From: CBDFKB01 sp965248715
Lineage (GTDB): Bacteria > Pseudomonadota > Alphaproteobacteria > Rhizobiales > Rhizobiaceae
NCBI GenBank assembly: GCA_965248715.1
Contig: CBDFKB010000008.1
Span: forward strand, 1,550,001 to 1,614,000
Direction: 5' to 3'
DNA length: 64,000 nt
Below, piece by piece: positions 26,380 through 35,680 of the stretch (positions are counted from its first letter, which is position 1; each line of letters starts with the position of its first letter). The position numbers and the translations under genes were made by a program. The notes under the pieces were generated by a model. That model worked only from the letters and a program-made list of their open reading frames with translations, was not told the origin of the DNA and did no database searches.

Positions 26380-27177
26380 TCAGTCATGTTTGTGCCGGGA
26401 CCCAGGCGCTGGCGGATCATTGGGTTGGCCTGCGAAACACTGTGCCATTTCCATCCAGTTTTCGGCCGCCGCACCGATGGTTTCAAGGTTAGTGTCAGCA
26501 ACATTGCGCACCTGTGTCACGGTGCGGCAGAAATCGACAGCACTGCCGGCGACCGAGTTGTCGTCTTGTGGCTCATTCCATTCCCACACCGCGCCGGACG
26601 GCGCGCTTAGGCGCACATAAGGCGCCGGTTCTGGTACTTTCATACCGCGATTGGCAAAAACCCATCCATAGGTGGCGACACCAAGATGGGCGATGTTTTT
26701 GATCCGGTCGGTTTCTGCACGTGTGCGGTTAAGACGGTCAAACACTTCCTGGCCGTGCGCCCAGGTTTCCATCTGGCGGGCGGTAATGCAGGAGCGTGCA
26801 CTCATGTCGGGGCCGACCCAGCGTAGCCGTGCTCTGGGATCGACCTGGCGAAAGCGGGCACCAGCGCGCTCAAAACCCTCGCGCCAAATATCGCGCAGCG
26901 CTGTACCGCTCAGGCCGTCAAGCCAATTTCGCTGAGCCCCAAGCAAGGTCTTGCCTTCGCCTAAATCCTTGGCGACCGGAGCAAAGAACGTCATGAATGC
27001 ATCGCCACTTTCCGCGGTCAGGTCAGCGGCATGGTTAAACATGTGCAAATGGCCGATTACATCGTCGATGGTCCAGCCCTTAAACAAGGTCTCATGGTGC
27101 AATTCAGCCTCGCTCAGCGGTTCGACAATCGCTGAAAGCACCCTGCTTTCTTGAAGGAAATCTTCTGCCTGTTGCAT
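26380..27177 (-). CDS. TIGR03084-type DinB-like protein
   Basis: A 265-residue protein of the DinB / maleylpyruvate-isomerase-like four-helix fold. Metal-binding histidines probably lie in DDVIGHLHMFNHAAD (near residues 42-50) and METWAHGQEVFDRL. The family (TIGR03084 by pattern) is often found among acyl-CoA degradation genes, as here downstream of a biotin carboxylase, but has no proven reaction. It is the last gene of the Atu-like minus-strand cluster, 26 bp after the carboxylase gene. Confidence 0.75.
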   Translation of the reverse strand: MQQAEDFLQESRVLSAIVEPLSEAELHHETLFKGWTIDDVIGHLHMFNHAADLTAESGDAFMTFFAPVAKDLGEGKTLLGAQRNWLDGLSGTALRDIWREGFERAGARFRQVDPRARLRWVGPDMSARSCITARQMETWAHGQEVFDRLNRTRAETDRIKNIAHLGVATYGWVFANRGMKVPEPAPYVRLSAPSGAVWEWNEPQDDNSVAGSAVDFCRTVTQVRNVADTNLETIGAAAENWMEMAQCFAGQPNDPPAPGSRHKHD

Positions 27178-27202
27178 GACCTTAATCCTAATTTTGCTAA
27201 TG

Positions 27203-29206
27203 CTACTCGGCGGGAGCCGGCGCGGTAATTTCCACCAAAACAGCGCCCATTGCCACTTGGTTGCCGGCTTCGACCCGGCATTGGCTTACCGTTCCAGCGA
27301 TATCAGCAACAATTTCCTGTTGCATTTTCATCGCCTCAAGCACCAATAGTCGGGCACCTTTGGCGACTTGCATGCCCTTGGTGACATATACCTCGACCAC
27401 ATTGGCGTGGGTCGGCGCCAGCACCAACCCGTTGCCCGCCACCTGCCGGCCAGCGCTTTCACTCGCCGCCAATTTGCGGGCAAACTCGTAGGCGGTGCCG
27501 TCAATCGTCAGTTCCAAATGGATCGGAGCGACCTGGCAAAACGCGATCCGTGCCCGCAAACCGTCAATTTCCAAAATCGCATCGTTTGCTGCACGGCTGG
27601 TGACGCGAATATCAAGGACATCTTGCCCATCAGCGACTTGGTAACGGTCTGCCGATACCGGCATCACAGTCAATTCGAACTTGGTTTCACCGGCGCTCAA
27701 ATAGGCCAGCCAATGCAGCGCACCGGAATTGCTCCAGTTCAACAATGTCGGTTGACTAAGGGTTGAAGCGGCAAACAACCGGTCGCGTTCGCACAAGAAC
27801 GCCAGCAATGCGGCGCAAGCAGCCTCGCGCATACCCGGTGCGGCGCCAGCGATATCTGCCTCGCTGATATGTTGCTCAATGAAGGCCGTAGTCGCTTTGC
27901 CATCGCGAAACGCCGGCTTGGCAAGCGCGCGGATCAAGAAATCGCGGTTGCTCCTAAGGCCGAATATACTGGTCTCCTTGATGCCGCATATCAGCAATTG
28001 CCGTGCTTCGTCGCGGTCGCGGCCATGGGCGATAATCTTGGCCAGCATCGGGTCGTAATAGGGTGAGACTTCGCTGCCGGCGGCAATGCCGGTATCGGTG
28101 CGCACCCGCGCATTATCGCTTTGGCGCCAATAGGCTACACGCCCGCTCGCTGGCAAAAACCCGTTTGCCGGATCCTCGGCGTAAAGCCGCACCTCGATCG
28201 CATGGCCGCTAATATCGATATCATCCTGGGTCAGGCCCAAGGGCTCGCCGTTTGCCACCCGCAACTGCAGTTCCACCAGATCGATGCCAGTCACCGCCTC
28301 GGTCACCGGATGCTCTACTTGCAGGCGGGTGTTCATTTCCAAAAAGAAAAATTCGCCATCAGGCGCCAGCAAAAATTCCACCGTGCCGGCATTGCAATAA
28401 TCGGTGGCGCGCGCTGCCGCCACCGCCGCCTCCCCCATGCGCTGGCGTAATTTGGCGTCAACCGCCGGGCTCGGCGCCTCCTCAATCACCTTTTGGTGGC
28501 GGCGCTGCACCGAGCAGTCGCGTTCGCCTAGATGGATGATTGTGCCAGCATTATCGCCGAAAACCTGAATTTCCACGTGGCGCGGGTCGGCAATCGCCTT
28601 TTCCAGGATCAATTCGCCGGAGCCAAATGCGTTTTTTGCTTCTGAACGGGCGAGCGCCAGCGCATCGGCCAATTCCCTCGCCTTGGTAACCAGCCGCATG
28701 CCACGGCCGCCGCCACCGGCCGCCGCCTTGACCATTACTGGAAAGCCGATTTTTGCCGCCGCGCTGGTAAACGCCTTTTTCGTTTGGTCTTCGCCCGCAT
28801 AGCCAGGAACGCACGGTACACCGGCGGCAATCATAAGCTGCTTCGCGGTCGCCTTGTTGCCCATCAATTCGATCGCCTCGGCGCTGGGGCCGATGAACAC
28901 GATGCCGGACTTTTCGCAAGTACGGGCAAATTCGGCATTTTCCGACAGGAAGCCGTAACCTGGATGGATGGCCCCAGCACCGGTCGCCTTGGCGGCGGCG
29001 ATCAGCTTGTCGATGTTGAGGTAGGATTGCGCTGGCGGTGACGGGCCGATCTCCACCGCCTGGTCGGCGAATGCCACATGAGGCGCAGCCGCATCGATCT
29101 CAGAATAAACGCCGACCGCGCCCATCCCCGCTTTGCGCACCGAACCCATGATCCGTAAGGCGATTTCGCCACGATTGGCCACCAATACGCTGTCAAATCG
29201 CCGCAT
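27203..29206 (-). CDS. Biotin-dependent acyl-CoA carboxylase alpha subunit (geranyl/methylcrotonyl type)
   Basis: Carboxylates its own biotin with ATP and bicarbonate, for transfer by the beta subunit at 30.1-31.7 kb. It has a biotin carboxylase domain (about 1-450) with ATP-grasp motif KAAAGGGGRGMRLV and catalytic FLEMNTRLQVEHPVTE. A linker follows, then a C-terminal biotinyl domain with VLEAMKMQQEIVA, Lys being the biotin site. Length 667. ATG 29206 (MRRFDSVLVANRGE) has GGAG 6 nt upstream. The neighbours (AtuA, beta subunit, hydratase) favour a geranyl-CoA-type carboxylase (AtuF) over methylcrotonyl-CoA, but sequence alone does not settle it. Confidence 0.92.
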   Translation of the reverse strand: MRRFDSVLVANRGEIALRIMGSVRKAGMGAVGVYSEIDAAAPHVAFADQAVEIGPSPPAQSYLNIDKLIAAAKATGAGAIHPGYGFLSENAEFARTCEKSGIVFIGPSAEAIELMGNKATAKQLMIAAGVPCVPGYAGEDQTKKAFTSAAAKIGFPVMVKAAAGGGGRGMRLVTKARELADALALARSEAKNAFGSGELILEKAIADPRHVEIQVFGDNAGTIIHLGERDCSVQRRHQKVIEEAPSPAVDAKLRQRMGEAAVAAARATDYCNAGTVEFLLAPDGEFFFLEMNTRLQVEHPVTEAVTGIDLVELQLRVANGEPLGLTQDDIDISGHAIEVRLYAEDPANGFLPASGRVAYWRQSDNARVRTDTGIAAGSEVSPYYDPMLAKIIAHGRDRDEARQLLICGIKETSIFGLRSNRDFLIRALAKPAFRDGKATTAFIEQHISEADIAGAAPGMREAACAALLAFLCERDRLFAASTLSQPTLLNWSNSGALHWLAYLSAGETKFELTVMPVSADRYQVADGQDVLDIRVTSRAANDAILEIDGLRARIAFCQVAPIHLELTIDGTAYEFARKLAASESAGRQVAGNGLVLAPTHANVVEVYVTKGMQVAKGARLLVLEAMKMQQEIVADIAGTVSQCRVEAGNQVAMGAVLVEITAPAPAE

Positions 29207-29245
29207 TATTTGCTCCGATTTCGGTTCCCTGTGACAACCAGGCAT

Positions 29246-30058
29246 TCATTTAGGATCGGCCCATGCCGGTTTGCGCTTTTGCATGAAAGCGGCAATCCCC
29301 TCGCGGCCTTCCTCGCTCAACATGCATTCAGCGAACCCGCGCCCGGCCATGGCAATTATGGCGTCGCGGTCGAGATTAGTGGCGGCGAGCACAATTTGTT
29401 TGGTTACCGCGTTGGCGCTTGGCGCACAGCCCATTACATCGGCCCGTACCTGATCTTCAATCGCGTCGAGCCCGGCCTGGTCATCTACCACATAGTCGGC
29501 AAGGCCGATTGTGCGGGCTTCCTCGCCGCTAAAGCGCGCCGCCGTCAGCATCAGTCGCCTGGCGATTTTGAGGCCCAGGCGCCGCAACACAAAAGGCGCA
29601 ATCTGGGCTGGCGGAATACCAAGCGTGGTCTCGGTCAGGGCAAATTTCGCATCGCGGGTAACCGCCACCACATCGCCGGCGCACACCATGCCAAGGCCAC
29701 CGGCCATCGCTGCGCCATGCACCAACATCACTACCACCTGGGGCATCGCGTCGAGCGCGGCAAACAATCGGCCGATCTTTTCACTCTCGGCGGCGACCTC
29801 TGCTGGATCATTCATCTCGCCCTGAAAGATCGCTTGAAAGCCCTTGAGATCACCACCGGCGCAAAAAACCTTGCCATTGCCGCGTAACGAAATGCCGCGC
29901 ACCGAGCGATCGTCCCGCACCGCATCAAGCACAGATGTCAGTTCCTCGGTCATTTCCTGTGACAGGGCGTTTCGTGCTTGTGGCCGGTTCAAGGCAATCG
30001 TCAGCCAACCCCGGTCCAACCGGGTTTCAAGGGTTTCGGTTGCCGGCAAATTAGTCAT
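29246..30058 (-). CDS. Enoyl-CoA hydratase/isomerase family protein (AtuE-like by context)
   Basis: A crotonase-fold protein of 270 residues. The oxyanion-hole motifs are RGNGKVFCAGGDLKGF and VHGAAMAGGLGMVCAGD, and the catalytic-Glu region is FALTETTLGIPPAQIAP. Lying between alpha and beta carboxylase genes, it is placed to hydrate the carboxylated enoyl-CoA (isohexenylglutaconyl-CoA in the Atu pathway, methylglutaconyl-CoA in the Liu pathway). AGGAG lies 8 nt before ATG 30058; the ATG two codons upstream is too close to it. Confidence 0.85.
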   Translation of the reverse strand: MTNLPATETLETRLDRGWLTIALNRPQARNALSQEMTEELTSVLDAVRDDRSVRGISLRGNGKVFCAGGDLKGFQAIFQGEMNDPAEVAAESEKIGRLFAALDAMPQVVVMLVHGAAMAGGLGMVCAGDVVAVTRDAKFALTETTLGIPPAQIAPFVLRRLGLKIARRLMLTAARFSGEEARTIGLADYVVDDQAGLDAIEDQVRADVMGCAPSANAVTKQIVLAATNLDRDAIIAMAGRGFAECMLSEEGREGIAAFMQKRKPAWADPK

Positions 30059-30085
30059 TGGCATTCTCCTATTCGAGCAGGTGAG

Positions 30086-31708
30086 TTACATGCGGGCAAC
30101 GCCGAACGCATTGGGCTGCACAGTACGCAATTTGGCTTCCTCACAGGTTTCGAGCACGAAGCCCAGCACCTTGCGGGTATCGCGTGGATCGATCATGCCC
30201 ATGTCGAGCATATGGCCGGAGGTGTAAAACGCATCCGACTGGCCATCGAAATGACGGGCAATCGCCTGCTTTTGCGCTGCCATCGCATCACCGTCGATTT
30301 CCTCGCCGCGCCGCTTGGCGGAATTGGTCATCACCTGCTCCATGGTCGCCGCCGCTTGTTCGCCACCCATAACCCCGGTCATCGCATTCGGCCAGGTAAA
30401 CAAAAAATCTGGCCCATATGCATAGCCGCACATGCCGTAATTGCCGGCACCGAAGCTGGCGCCGATGTAAAAAGTGACCTTTGGCACTCTGGCGTTGGAT
30501 ACTGCCTGGATCATCTTGGCGCCGTGTTTGATCATGCCGGCATGCTCATAGTCGACACCGACCATGTAGCCGGTGGTGTTGGACAAAAACACCAACGGCA
30601 TTTGTGCCTGATCGCACAATTGAACGAACTGGGCGGCTTTGGTCGCACCGGCCGGGTCAATTGGCCCGTTGTTGCCGATCAAGGCGCAGGGTCGGCCAAA
30701 TACCGATGCCTGCACGCATACCGTAGACACACCATAGTCTGGCTTGAAATCGGCAAAATTTGAACCATCGACGATGCGCGCGATCAGTTCACGTACGTCA
30801 TATTGCTTGCGATAGTCGAGGGGCACCAGACCGGCGATCTCTTCGGCATCATAGACCGGCTCGCGAAAGCTGCGTACCGGCAGGGACCTACAGCACTCGT
30901 TCCAACCGATTCGTTCCACCAAATCGCGGGCAATTTCAATGCCGTGGCGGTCGTCCTCGGCCAAATATTCGACCAGGCCGGTAACCGTGGCGTGCATGTC
31001 CGACCCGCCGAGATCCGCATCGGAAGAAACTTCACCAGTCGCCGCCTTGACCAAAGCCGAGCCGGCCAGCGCCGCCATGCCGTTTTTGCGTACGCCGATC
31101 ACATAATCACTCATGCCCGGCTGATAAGCACCGCCGGCGGTCGAGGGTCCATGCAACACCACGAAGGTTGGGATGCCAGCCGCGCTCAATCGTGCAAGGC
31201 CGAAAAACATGCCGCCGCCCTTGGCCCATAACTCTACCGTATAGGCCATTAAATTGGCGCCGGCGCTTTCCACCAAATGGATAAAGGGCAGCTTTTTCTC
31301 GAGTGCGATCTTCAGTACGCCAAGTGCTTTTTCGACCGATTTGGTGGTCGAGGCGCCGGCATTGATACCGCTATCGTCGACGAATACCAAGCTGCGTACG
31401 CCACCAACAAAGCCAATGCCGGTCAACATGCTGGCACCGGGAATGCTGCGCTCGGGATTGGCATCATCGACCCGATAATTGGCCATGTTGTAAAGTTCGA
31501 GAAACGGCATGCCGGGGTCAAGCAGGTGGGCGAGCCGCTCGCGCGGGGTGAGTTGCCCACGCTGGCGAAACCTTTCGCGGCGTTGCTCAGATTTGTCTTT
31601 GGCACGCCTTTCCAATTCGCGCATGCGGGTCACCAACCCCAGCATGCCATCGCGATTGGCACGGTACGTGTCAGCTGCAATATCAAGCCGTGACTGGAAC
31701 CGATTCAT
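30086..31708 (-). CDS. Acyl-CoA carboxylase beta subunit (carboxyltransferase; AtuC-like)
   Basis: Transfers CO2 from biotin to a branched enoyl-CoA. It is a 540-residue protein of two crotonase-like halves: N-half acyl-CoA site with LVESAGANLMAYTVELWAKGG and STAGGAYQPGMSDYVI, C-half with FYIGASFGAGNYGMCGYAY and MTGVMGGEQAAATM. Length and the GGGMFFGLARLSAAGIP segment, in place of the FYNQ-type segment of methylcrotonyl enzymes, lean to the geranyl-CoA (AtuC) type. It overlaps atuA by 4 bp (ATGA), so the two are coupled. Confidence 0.88.
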   Translation of the reverse strand: MNRFQSRLDIAADTYRANRDGMLGLVTRMRELERRAKDKSEQRRERFRQRGQLTPRERLAHLLDPGMPFLELYNMANYRVDDANPERSIPGASMLTGIGFVGGVRSLVFVDDSGINAGASTTKSVEKALGVLKIALEKKLPFIHLVESAGANLMAYTVELWAKGGGMFFGLARLSAAGIPTFVVLHGPSTAGGAYQPGMSDYVIGVRKNGMAALAGSALVKAATGEVSSDADLGGSDMHATVTGLVEYLAEDDRHGIEIARDLVERIGWNECCRSLPVRSFREPVYDAEEIAGLVPLDYRKQYDVRELIARIVDGSNFADFKPDYGVSTVCVQASVFGRPCALIGNNGPIDPAGATKAAQFVQLCDQAQMPLVFLSNTTGYMVGVDYEHAGMIKHGAKMIQAVSNARVPKVTFYIGASFGAGNYGMCGYAYGPDFLFTWPNAMTGVMGGEQAAATMEQVMTNSAKRRGEEIDGDAMAAQKQAIARHFDGQSDAFYTSGHMLDMGMIDPRDTRKVLGFVLETCEEAKLRTVQPNAFGVARM

Positions 31709-33501
31709 GATAATTTTCCAAAGATTTCCGGCGGTACCGGGATCGGTTGCGACAGCAGGATTTGCGCATAGGCCTTGCCTTGCGGGTCATTGCGAATGCT
31801 GGCAACTCCCCCGCCACCCAACACATCATGCAGCAGAAAATTGATCGCATGGGAACCCGGTAAATAAAACCGCTCGACCGAGCCTTTGAGAAAATGTGCA
31901 AAGCGCGCGGCCACAATATCCTCGCCGAGTGCTGCCCAAATCCACGGCAAATAGGCGGGGTCACGGGCGATGATGCCAATATTGGCCTTGTCACCCTTGT
32001 CGCCGCTGCGCCCCCAGGCGAGGCGGATCAGCGCCACATTGATGGTCGCGGCGCTCGCGTCGACCGGTTCGGGAACCAGGCTATGGGCCGCATGGCGCGG
32101 TTCGGCAATAAGTTCGCCCGGCGGTTGATAGGCGATCCTTGTCCCATCGATCTCGATTTTCACATTAATCTGCTCGCGTGGCAGCAGAAATGAAAACAAC
32201 CGCACCACCGGCGACGGGCGCGGTCTGGTACCGGCAAATCCGCACAGGCCCGGCGGCGCCGACAGGCCAAGCCCGGTCGCTTCGCGCAGCAACAGGCCAA
32301 TCGCGCGCTCGTCCACATGTTTGGCGGCGAGTTTGGCCACCACTTCGCGCGGCGCTTGAACGTTTGCGGCGGCGCCAAATTGGCTGTCTGCGCCAAGGAT
32401 TTCCACGCTCGTTTCCGTGAAATCCGGCGCGTTCATCTGCTTGAGCACACGCCTGGCGCGTTCAATCGTGGCATCACAATAGCGCTGGGCCTTTTTTGCC
32501 GCATCCATGCCAACAAAGGAAAACAAATGTCCGCCCCGATACCCGTCGAGCCAGGTGGCTGAAACTTTCAACTGCTGCGGCCGCGACCGGCCGCTGGCCG
32601 GACTGATTGCGACCTGATTTTCGCCAGTCTGTTTGATGCTGACGTTTGAAAAATCACACTCCACATCCGGTAGGGTGTAACGCTGTGGGTCGCCGATCTC
32701 ATAAAGCATTTGCTCTGCCACGGTGCCGACAGAAACCTTACCGCCGGTATCGGCCGGTTTGGTGACCGTAAAGGCGCCGTTGCTTGCCACCTCAACAATC
32801 GGATAGCCGATGTCTTCAATCGTGTCGGCAACACCCTGCCAGTCGGTGAAATTGCCGCCGGTAGCTTGCGGCCCACACTCAATGATATGGCCGGCCAGGC
32901 TGCCGCTGGCCAGCCGGTCGAAATCGTTAGCGCGCCAAGCGAAGCGGTGGATCAGCGCGCCAAGCGTCACCGCACTATCGACGCAACGCCCGGTAATCAC
33001 GATATCGGCACCTTGATCCAAGGCGCAGGCGATTGGAAATGCCCCTAAATAGGCGTTGGCGGAAATAATCTTATCTACTGGAGGAAATTCGGCGGCGGAA
33101 AACATCTCCCGGTGTCCGGCTACCGCCATTTCTGCCCTGCGCTCAATCAGATCGTCGCCGAATATCACCGCAACTTTTAATTCAAGGTCATTCTGGTCGA
33201 TCAGTTCACCCAAGGCGGCGGCGCAAGCGCGCGGATTAACACCGCCTGCATTGGAAATAATCTTGATGCCACGTTTGGCAATCTCAGACAGGTTCGGTGC
33301 CATGGCCGCAGTAACGAAGTCGCTCGCGTAACCGGCCTGCGGGCGCTTGGCACGAGCCCGGGCCATGATCGACATGGTGATTTCGGCCAAATAATCATAG
33401 ACAATGAAATCGATTGACTGGTCGCCCAGCAATTGGCCGGTCGCCAACCCCGCGTCGCCCCAGAACCCGCTGGCGCCGCCAATTCTGACCGTTTTCGACA
33501 A
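31705..33501 (-). CDS. atuA: Acyclic terpene utilisation AtuA family protein (DUF1446)
   Basis: A 598-residue member of the DUF1446/AtuA family, required for citronellol/geraniol catabolism in Pseudomonas but of unknown reaction. Family pattern: IGGASGFWGDAGLATGQLL, IISNAGGVNPRACA and DIVITGRCVDSAVTLGALIH. A C-terminal AtuA-type domain follows (LIRLAWGRSGDKGDKANIGI through GSHAINFLLHDVLGGGG). It is first in the minus-strand unit atuA-beta-hydratase-alpha-TIGR03084. It diverges from the tetR gene around a palindromic operator 28 bp upstream of its start. Confidence 0.9.
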   Translation of the reverse strand: MSKTVRIGGASGFWGDAGLATGQLLGDQSIDFIVYDYLAEITMSIMARARAKRPQAGYASDFVTAAMAPNLSEIAKRGIKIISNAGGVNPRACAAALGELIDQNDLELKVAVIFGDDLIERRAEMAVAGHREMFSAAEFPPVDKIISANAYLGAFPIACALDQGADIVITGRCVDSAVTLGALIHRFAWRANDFDRLASGSLAGHIIECGPQATGGNFTDWQGVADTIEDIGYPIVEVASNGAFTVTKPADTGGKVSVGTVAEQMLYEIGDPQRYTLPDVECDFSNVSIKQTGENQVAISPASGRSRPQQLKVSATWLDGYRGGHLFSFVGMDAAKKAQRYCDATIERARRVLKQMNAPDFTETSVEILGADSQFGAAANVQAPREVVAKLAAKHVDERAIGLLLREATGLGLSAPPGLCGFAGTRPRPSPVVRLFSFLLPREQINVKIEIDGTRIAYQPPGELIAEPRHAAHSLVPEPVDASAATINVALIRLAWGRSGDKGDKANIGIIARDPAYLPWIWAALGEDIVAARFAHFLKGSVERFYLPGSHAINFLLHDVLGGGGVASIRNDPQGKAYAQILLSQPIPVPPEIFGKLS

Positions 33502-33528
33502 ACCCTAATCTCCCAAAAAAATTGCTTG

Positions 33529-33550
33529 AAACCGAACGGACGTTCGGTTT
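33529..33550. promoter_or_regulatory. Palindromic TetR-type operator
   Basis: Perfect 10 bp arms AAACCGAACG / CGTTCGGTTT around a 2 bp centre (GA). It lies in the 83 bp divergent gap between atuA (start 33501) and the tetR gene (start 33585). Size, symmetry and place fit the operator through which this TetR protein represses both transcripts, including itself. Confidence 0.75.
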
Positions 33551-33584
33551 ATAAGATTGAAACTACTAAGAACGCAAGAGAAAA

Positions 33585-34259
33585 ATGCTGTTGAGAGAAA
33601 ATCCCCTTACGGTCGCGCCGCAAAATGCTGGCAAAGGCCGACAATCGCGGACCAAGATCGCCCGACGCCGGATCCTGGACGCGGTGGTCGAATGCCTTGA
33701 CCAACATGGCTATTCGGAAACCACCATCAAACGGGTGCAGGCGCAGGCGGCGGTTTCGCGCGGCGCTTTGACCCACCACTTCCCCAGCAAAGAAAAAATG
33801 ATGGCGGCGGTACTGGAACAATTGCTGGAACCGGTGCGTGACCCGGTCGGTCGGGTTATATTCCGCTCGCACGATGCCGATAGCACCCATGATGCCGTCC
33901 AGAGCGATCTGCTCAGGGTTTGGCGCCAGGTGGTAAACACCGCCGAGGGTCGTGCCCTGGTCGAACTGCTGGTTGCATCGCGCACCGACGAGCGGTTGGC
34001 GGCACGCATCGAAGACAGCCTGGAACGCTACAACCACACCATCGGTGACGAGATCGTCAAAGTCTACCGTTCGGTCAACCGCGACGACGACGACGTGGTA
34101 ATGCTGTGGACACTTTGCCGGGTGGTGCTGCGCGGCCTACACCTGCAAGAGCGTTTTGACCCGGACCCGGCCAACAGCGAACGCATCATGGCCCGCTTCA
34201 TCGAACTGATCAGCCCCCATTTGGCGGTTCGTCAAACCCCGACAACAGGAACCAATTGA
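33585..34259 (+). CDS. TetR family transcriptional regulator
   Basis: A 224-residue repressor. The N-terminal helix-turn-helix domain spans about residues 22-75 (RRRILDAVVECLDQHGYSETT, VSRGALTHHFPSKEKMMAAV). The C-terminal helical domain is the ligand sensor, probably for an acyl-CoA of the adjacent pathway. It diverges from atuA around a 22 bp palindrome and ends in TGATG, its stop overlapping the start of the acyl-CoA dehydrogenase gene, so it is co-translated with that enzyme. Equivalent in place to AtuR. Confidence 0.9.
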   Translation: MLLRENPLTVAPQNAGKGRQSRTKIARRRILDAVVECLDQHGYSETTIKRVQAQAAVSRGALTHHFPSKEKMMAAVLEQLLEPVRDPVGRVIFRSHDADSTHDAVQSDLLRVWRQVVNTAEGRALVELLVASRTDERLAARIEDSLERYNHTIGDEIVKVYRSVNRDDDDVVMLWTLCRVVLRGLHLQERFDPDPANSERIMARFIELISPHLAVRQTPTTGTN

Positions 34260-35401
34260 TGCAAAACCCATTCGAAAACGAAGAACGCGCCGCCTTCCGC
34301 AAGACCCTGACCGATTTTATCGCTACTGAAATTAAACCCTATGCCGACGAGTGGGATGAGGCAGGCGATTTTCCCTGGGAGTTGCACGAAAAGATCGGCG
34401 CACTCGGGGTATGGGGGTTCGGTGTCGACGAAAAATATGGCGGGCTCGGTTTCGATGATTGTTTTATGCGCGCGGCATACAATGAGGAGTTAGCCAAATG
34501 TGGTGCCGGTGGGGTCGGTGCCGGGCTCAACGGGCGGATGATTTCCATCGATCCGATTCACCGCCTGGCATCCCAGGAAATCAAGGAGCGGGCGTTGGCC
34601 GATATCGTCGCCGGTCGCAAGGGCTCCAGCCTGGCGATCACCGAGCCGGGCGGCGGTTCCGATGTTGCGAACCTCAAAACCACTGCCAAGCGCGACGGCA
34701 ATCATTTCGTTCTGAACGGACAAAAAACCTTCATCACCGGCGGCATGAAATCCGATTATTTCGTGGTCGGCGCCCGCACCGGCAGCGATGGTCCAACCGG
34801 CATTTCCTTGTTCTTTGTTGACGCAGATGCACCGGGATTTTCCCGTACCACAATTGAGCGTAAGATGGGTTGGTGGTGCTCCGACCAGGCAACACTTTAC
34901 TTCGATAATTGCCGGGTGCCGGCGGAAAACATGATGGGCCAGGAGGATTACGGGTTCCTGGCCATCATGGAAAATTTCAACCTGGAGCGGGTGGCGCTGA
35001 TCGCCGGCTGTTTGGGGATGATGAAGATGTGCCTGGAAGATAGCGTCGAATGGGCCAAGGAGCGCCAGACCTTCGGCAAACCGTTGATCAAACACCAGGT
35101 GATCCGCCACAAGATCGCCGAGATTTCGGCCCGCATCGACTTTGTCGAGGCGCTGCTGATCCAGATTTGCTGGGAGGTCAATGAGGGCCGCATACCGGTG
35201 GCGGAAATCTCGAAAGCCAAATTCACCACCACCAAAGCAGCGGAATTCGTCGCCTCCGAGGCGATGCAGATTTTTGGCGGTGCCGGCTATTTGCGCGGCA
35301 ACCGGGTCGAGCGCGCCTATCGCGAGGTCAAGGTAATGGCGATCGGTGGTGGCTCAGAGGAAATCATGCGCGATCTTGCGGTCCGGCAAATGGGACTTTA
35401 G
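34259..35401 (+). CDS. Acyl-CoA dehydrogenase (AtuD/isovaleryl-like by context)
   Basis: An FAD enzyme of 380 residues that makes the 2,3-enoyl-CoA, presumably feeding the carboxylase encoded divergently. Motifs are LAITEPGGGSDVANLKT (substrate/FAD loop), WAKERQTFGKPLIKHQ and C-terminal FGGAGYLRGNRVERAYREV. The C-terminal segment reads IGGGSEEIM where short-chain enzymes have YEGT with the catalytic Glu. This suggests the base is elsewhere, as in isovaleryl-CoA-type enzymes. The start overlaps the tetR stop (TGATG). Its stop codon merges with the end of a family A repeat. Confidence 0.9.
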   Translation: MQNPFENEERAAFRKTLTDFIATEIKPYADEWDEAGDFPWELHEKIGALGVWGFGVDEKYGGLGFDDCFMRAAYNEELAKCGAGGVGAGLNGRMISIDPIHRLASQEIKERALADIVAGRKGSSLAITEPGGGSDVANLKTTAKRDGNHFVLNGQKTFITGGMKSDYFVVGARTGSDGPTGISLFFVDADAPGFSRTTIERKMGWWCSDQATLYFDNCRVPAENMMGQEDYGFLAIMENFNLERVALIAGCLGMMKMCLEDSVEWAKERQTFGKPLIKHQVIRHKIAEISARIDFVEALLIQICWEVNEGRIPVAEISKAKFTTTKAAEFVASEAMQIFGGAGYLRGNRVERAYREVKVMAIGGGSEEIMRDLAVRQMGL

Positions 35402-35600
35402 AGCCCTTTTAATGAATTCGGAGCCGTTGTGATGGCGTAAAAGCGCCCATCCTTTCTGGTTTCTGATTGGCGGGCATCCGCCGCCGGGTTTGCCCGATGC
35501 AACGCAATCGCGCTGCGCAGGTTTCAGGCGCGGTCTACCTAGTGGTTAGATTCCAACATTTGCAAATCAACTTCGCTCAATCGGTCAATATTAGCCACCG
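35400..35600. repeat. Nested fragments of families A, B and E
   Basis: 35400-35538 is the left part of a family A element (AGAGCCCTTTTAATGAATTC and interior blocks as at 24.9-25.2 kb, inverted relative to it) and lacks its right end. At 35539 it passes directly into half of a family B element (CTAGTGGTTAGATTCCAACA TTTGCAAAT). At about 35585 follows GGTCAATATTA, as in the inner end of the family E element. The pattern suggests successive insertions with decay. It lies between the acyl-CoA dehydrogenase and dehydratase genes. Confidence 0.65.
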
Positions 35601-35680
35601 TTGCTATAATCGCGCTATCGTATCCGCCAAACCCGCAATGGCTCGAATTCAAGAACCAAACATCCAGGAACCGATACTCC

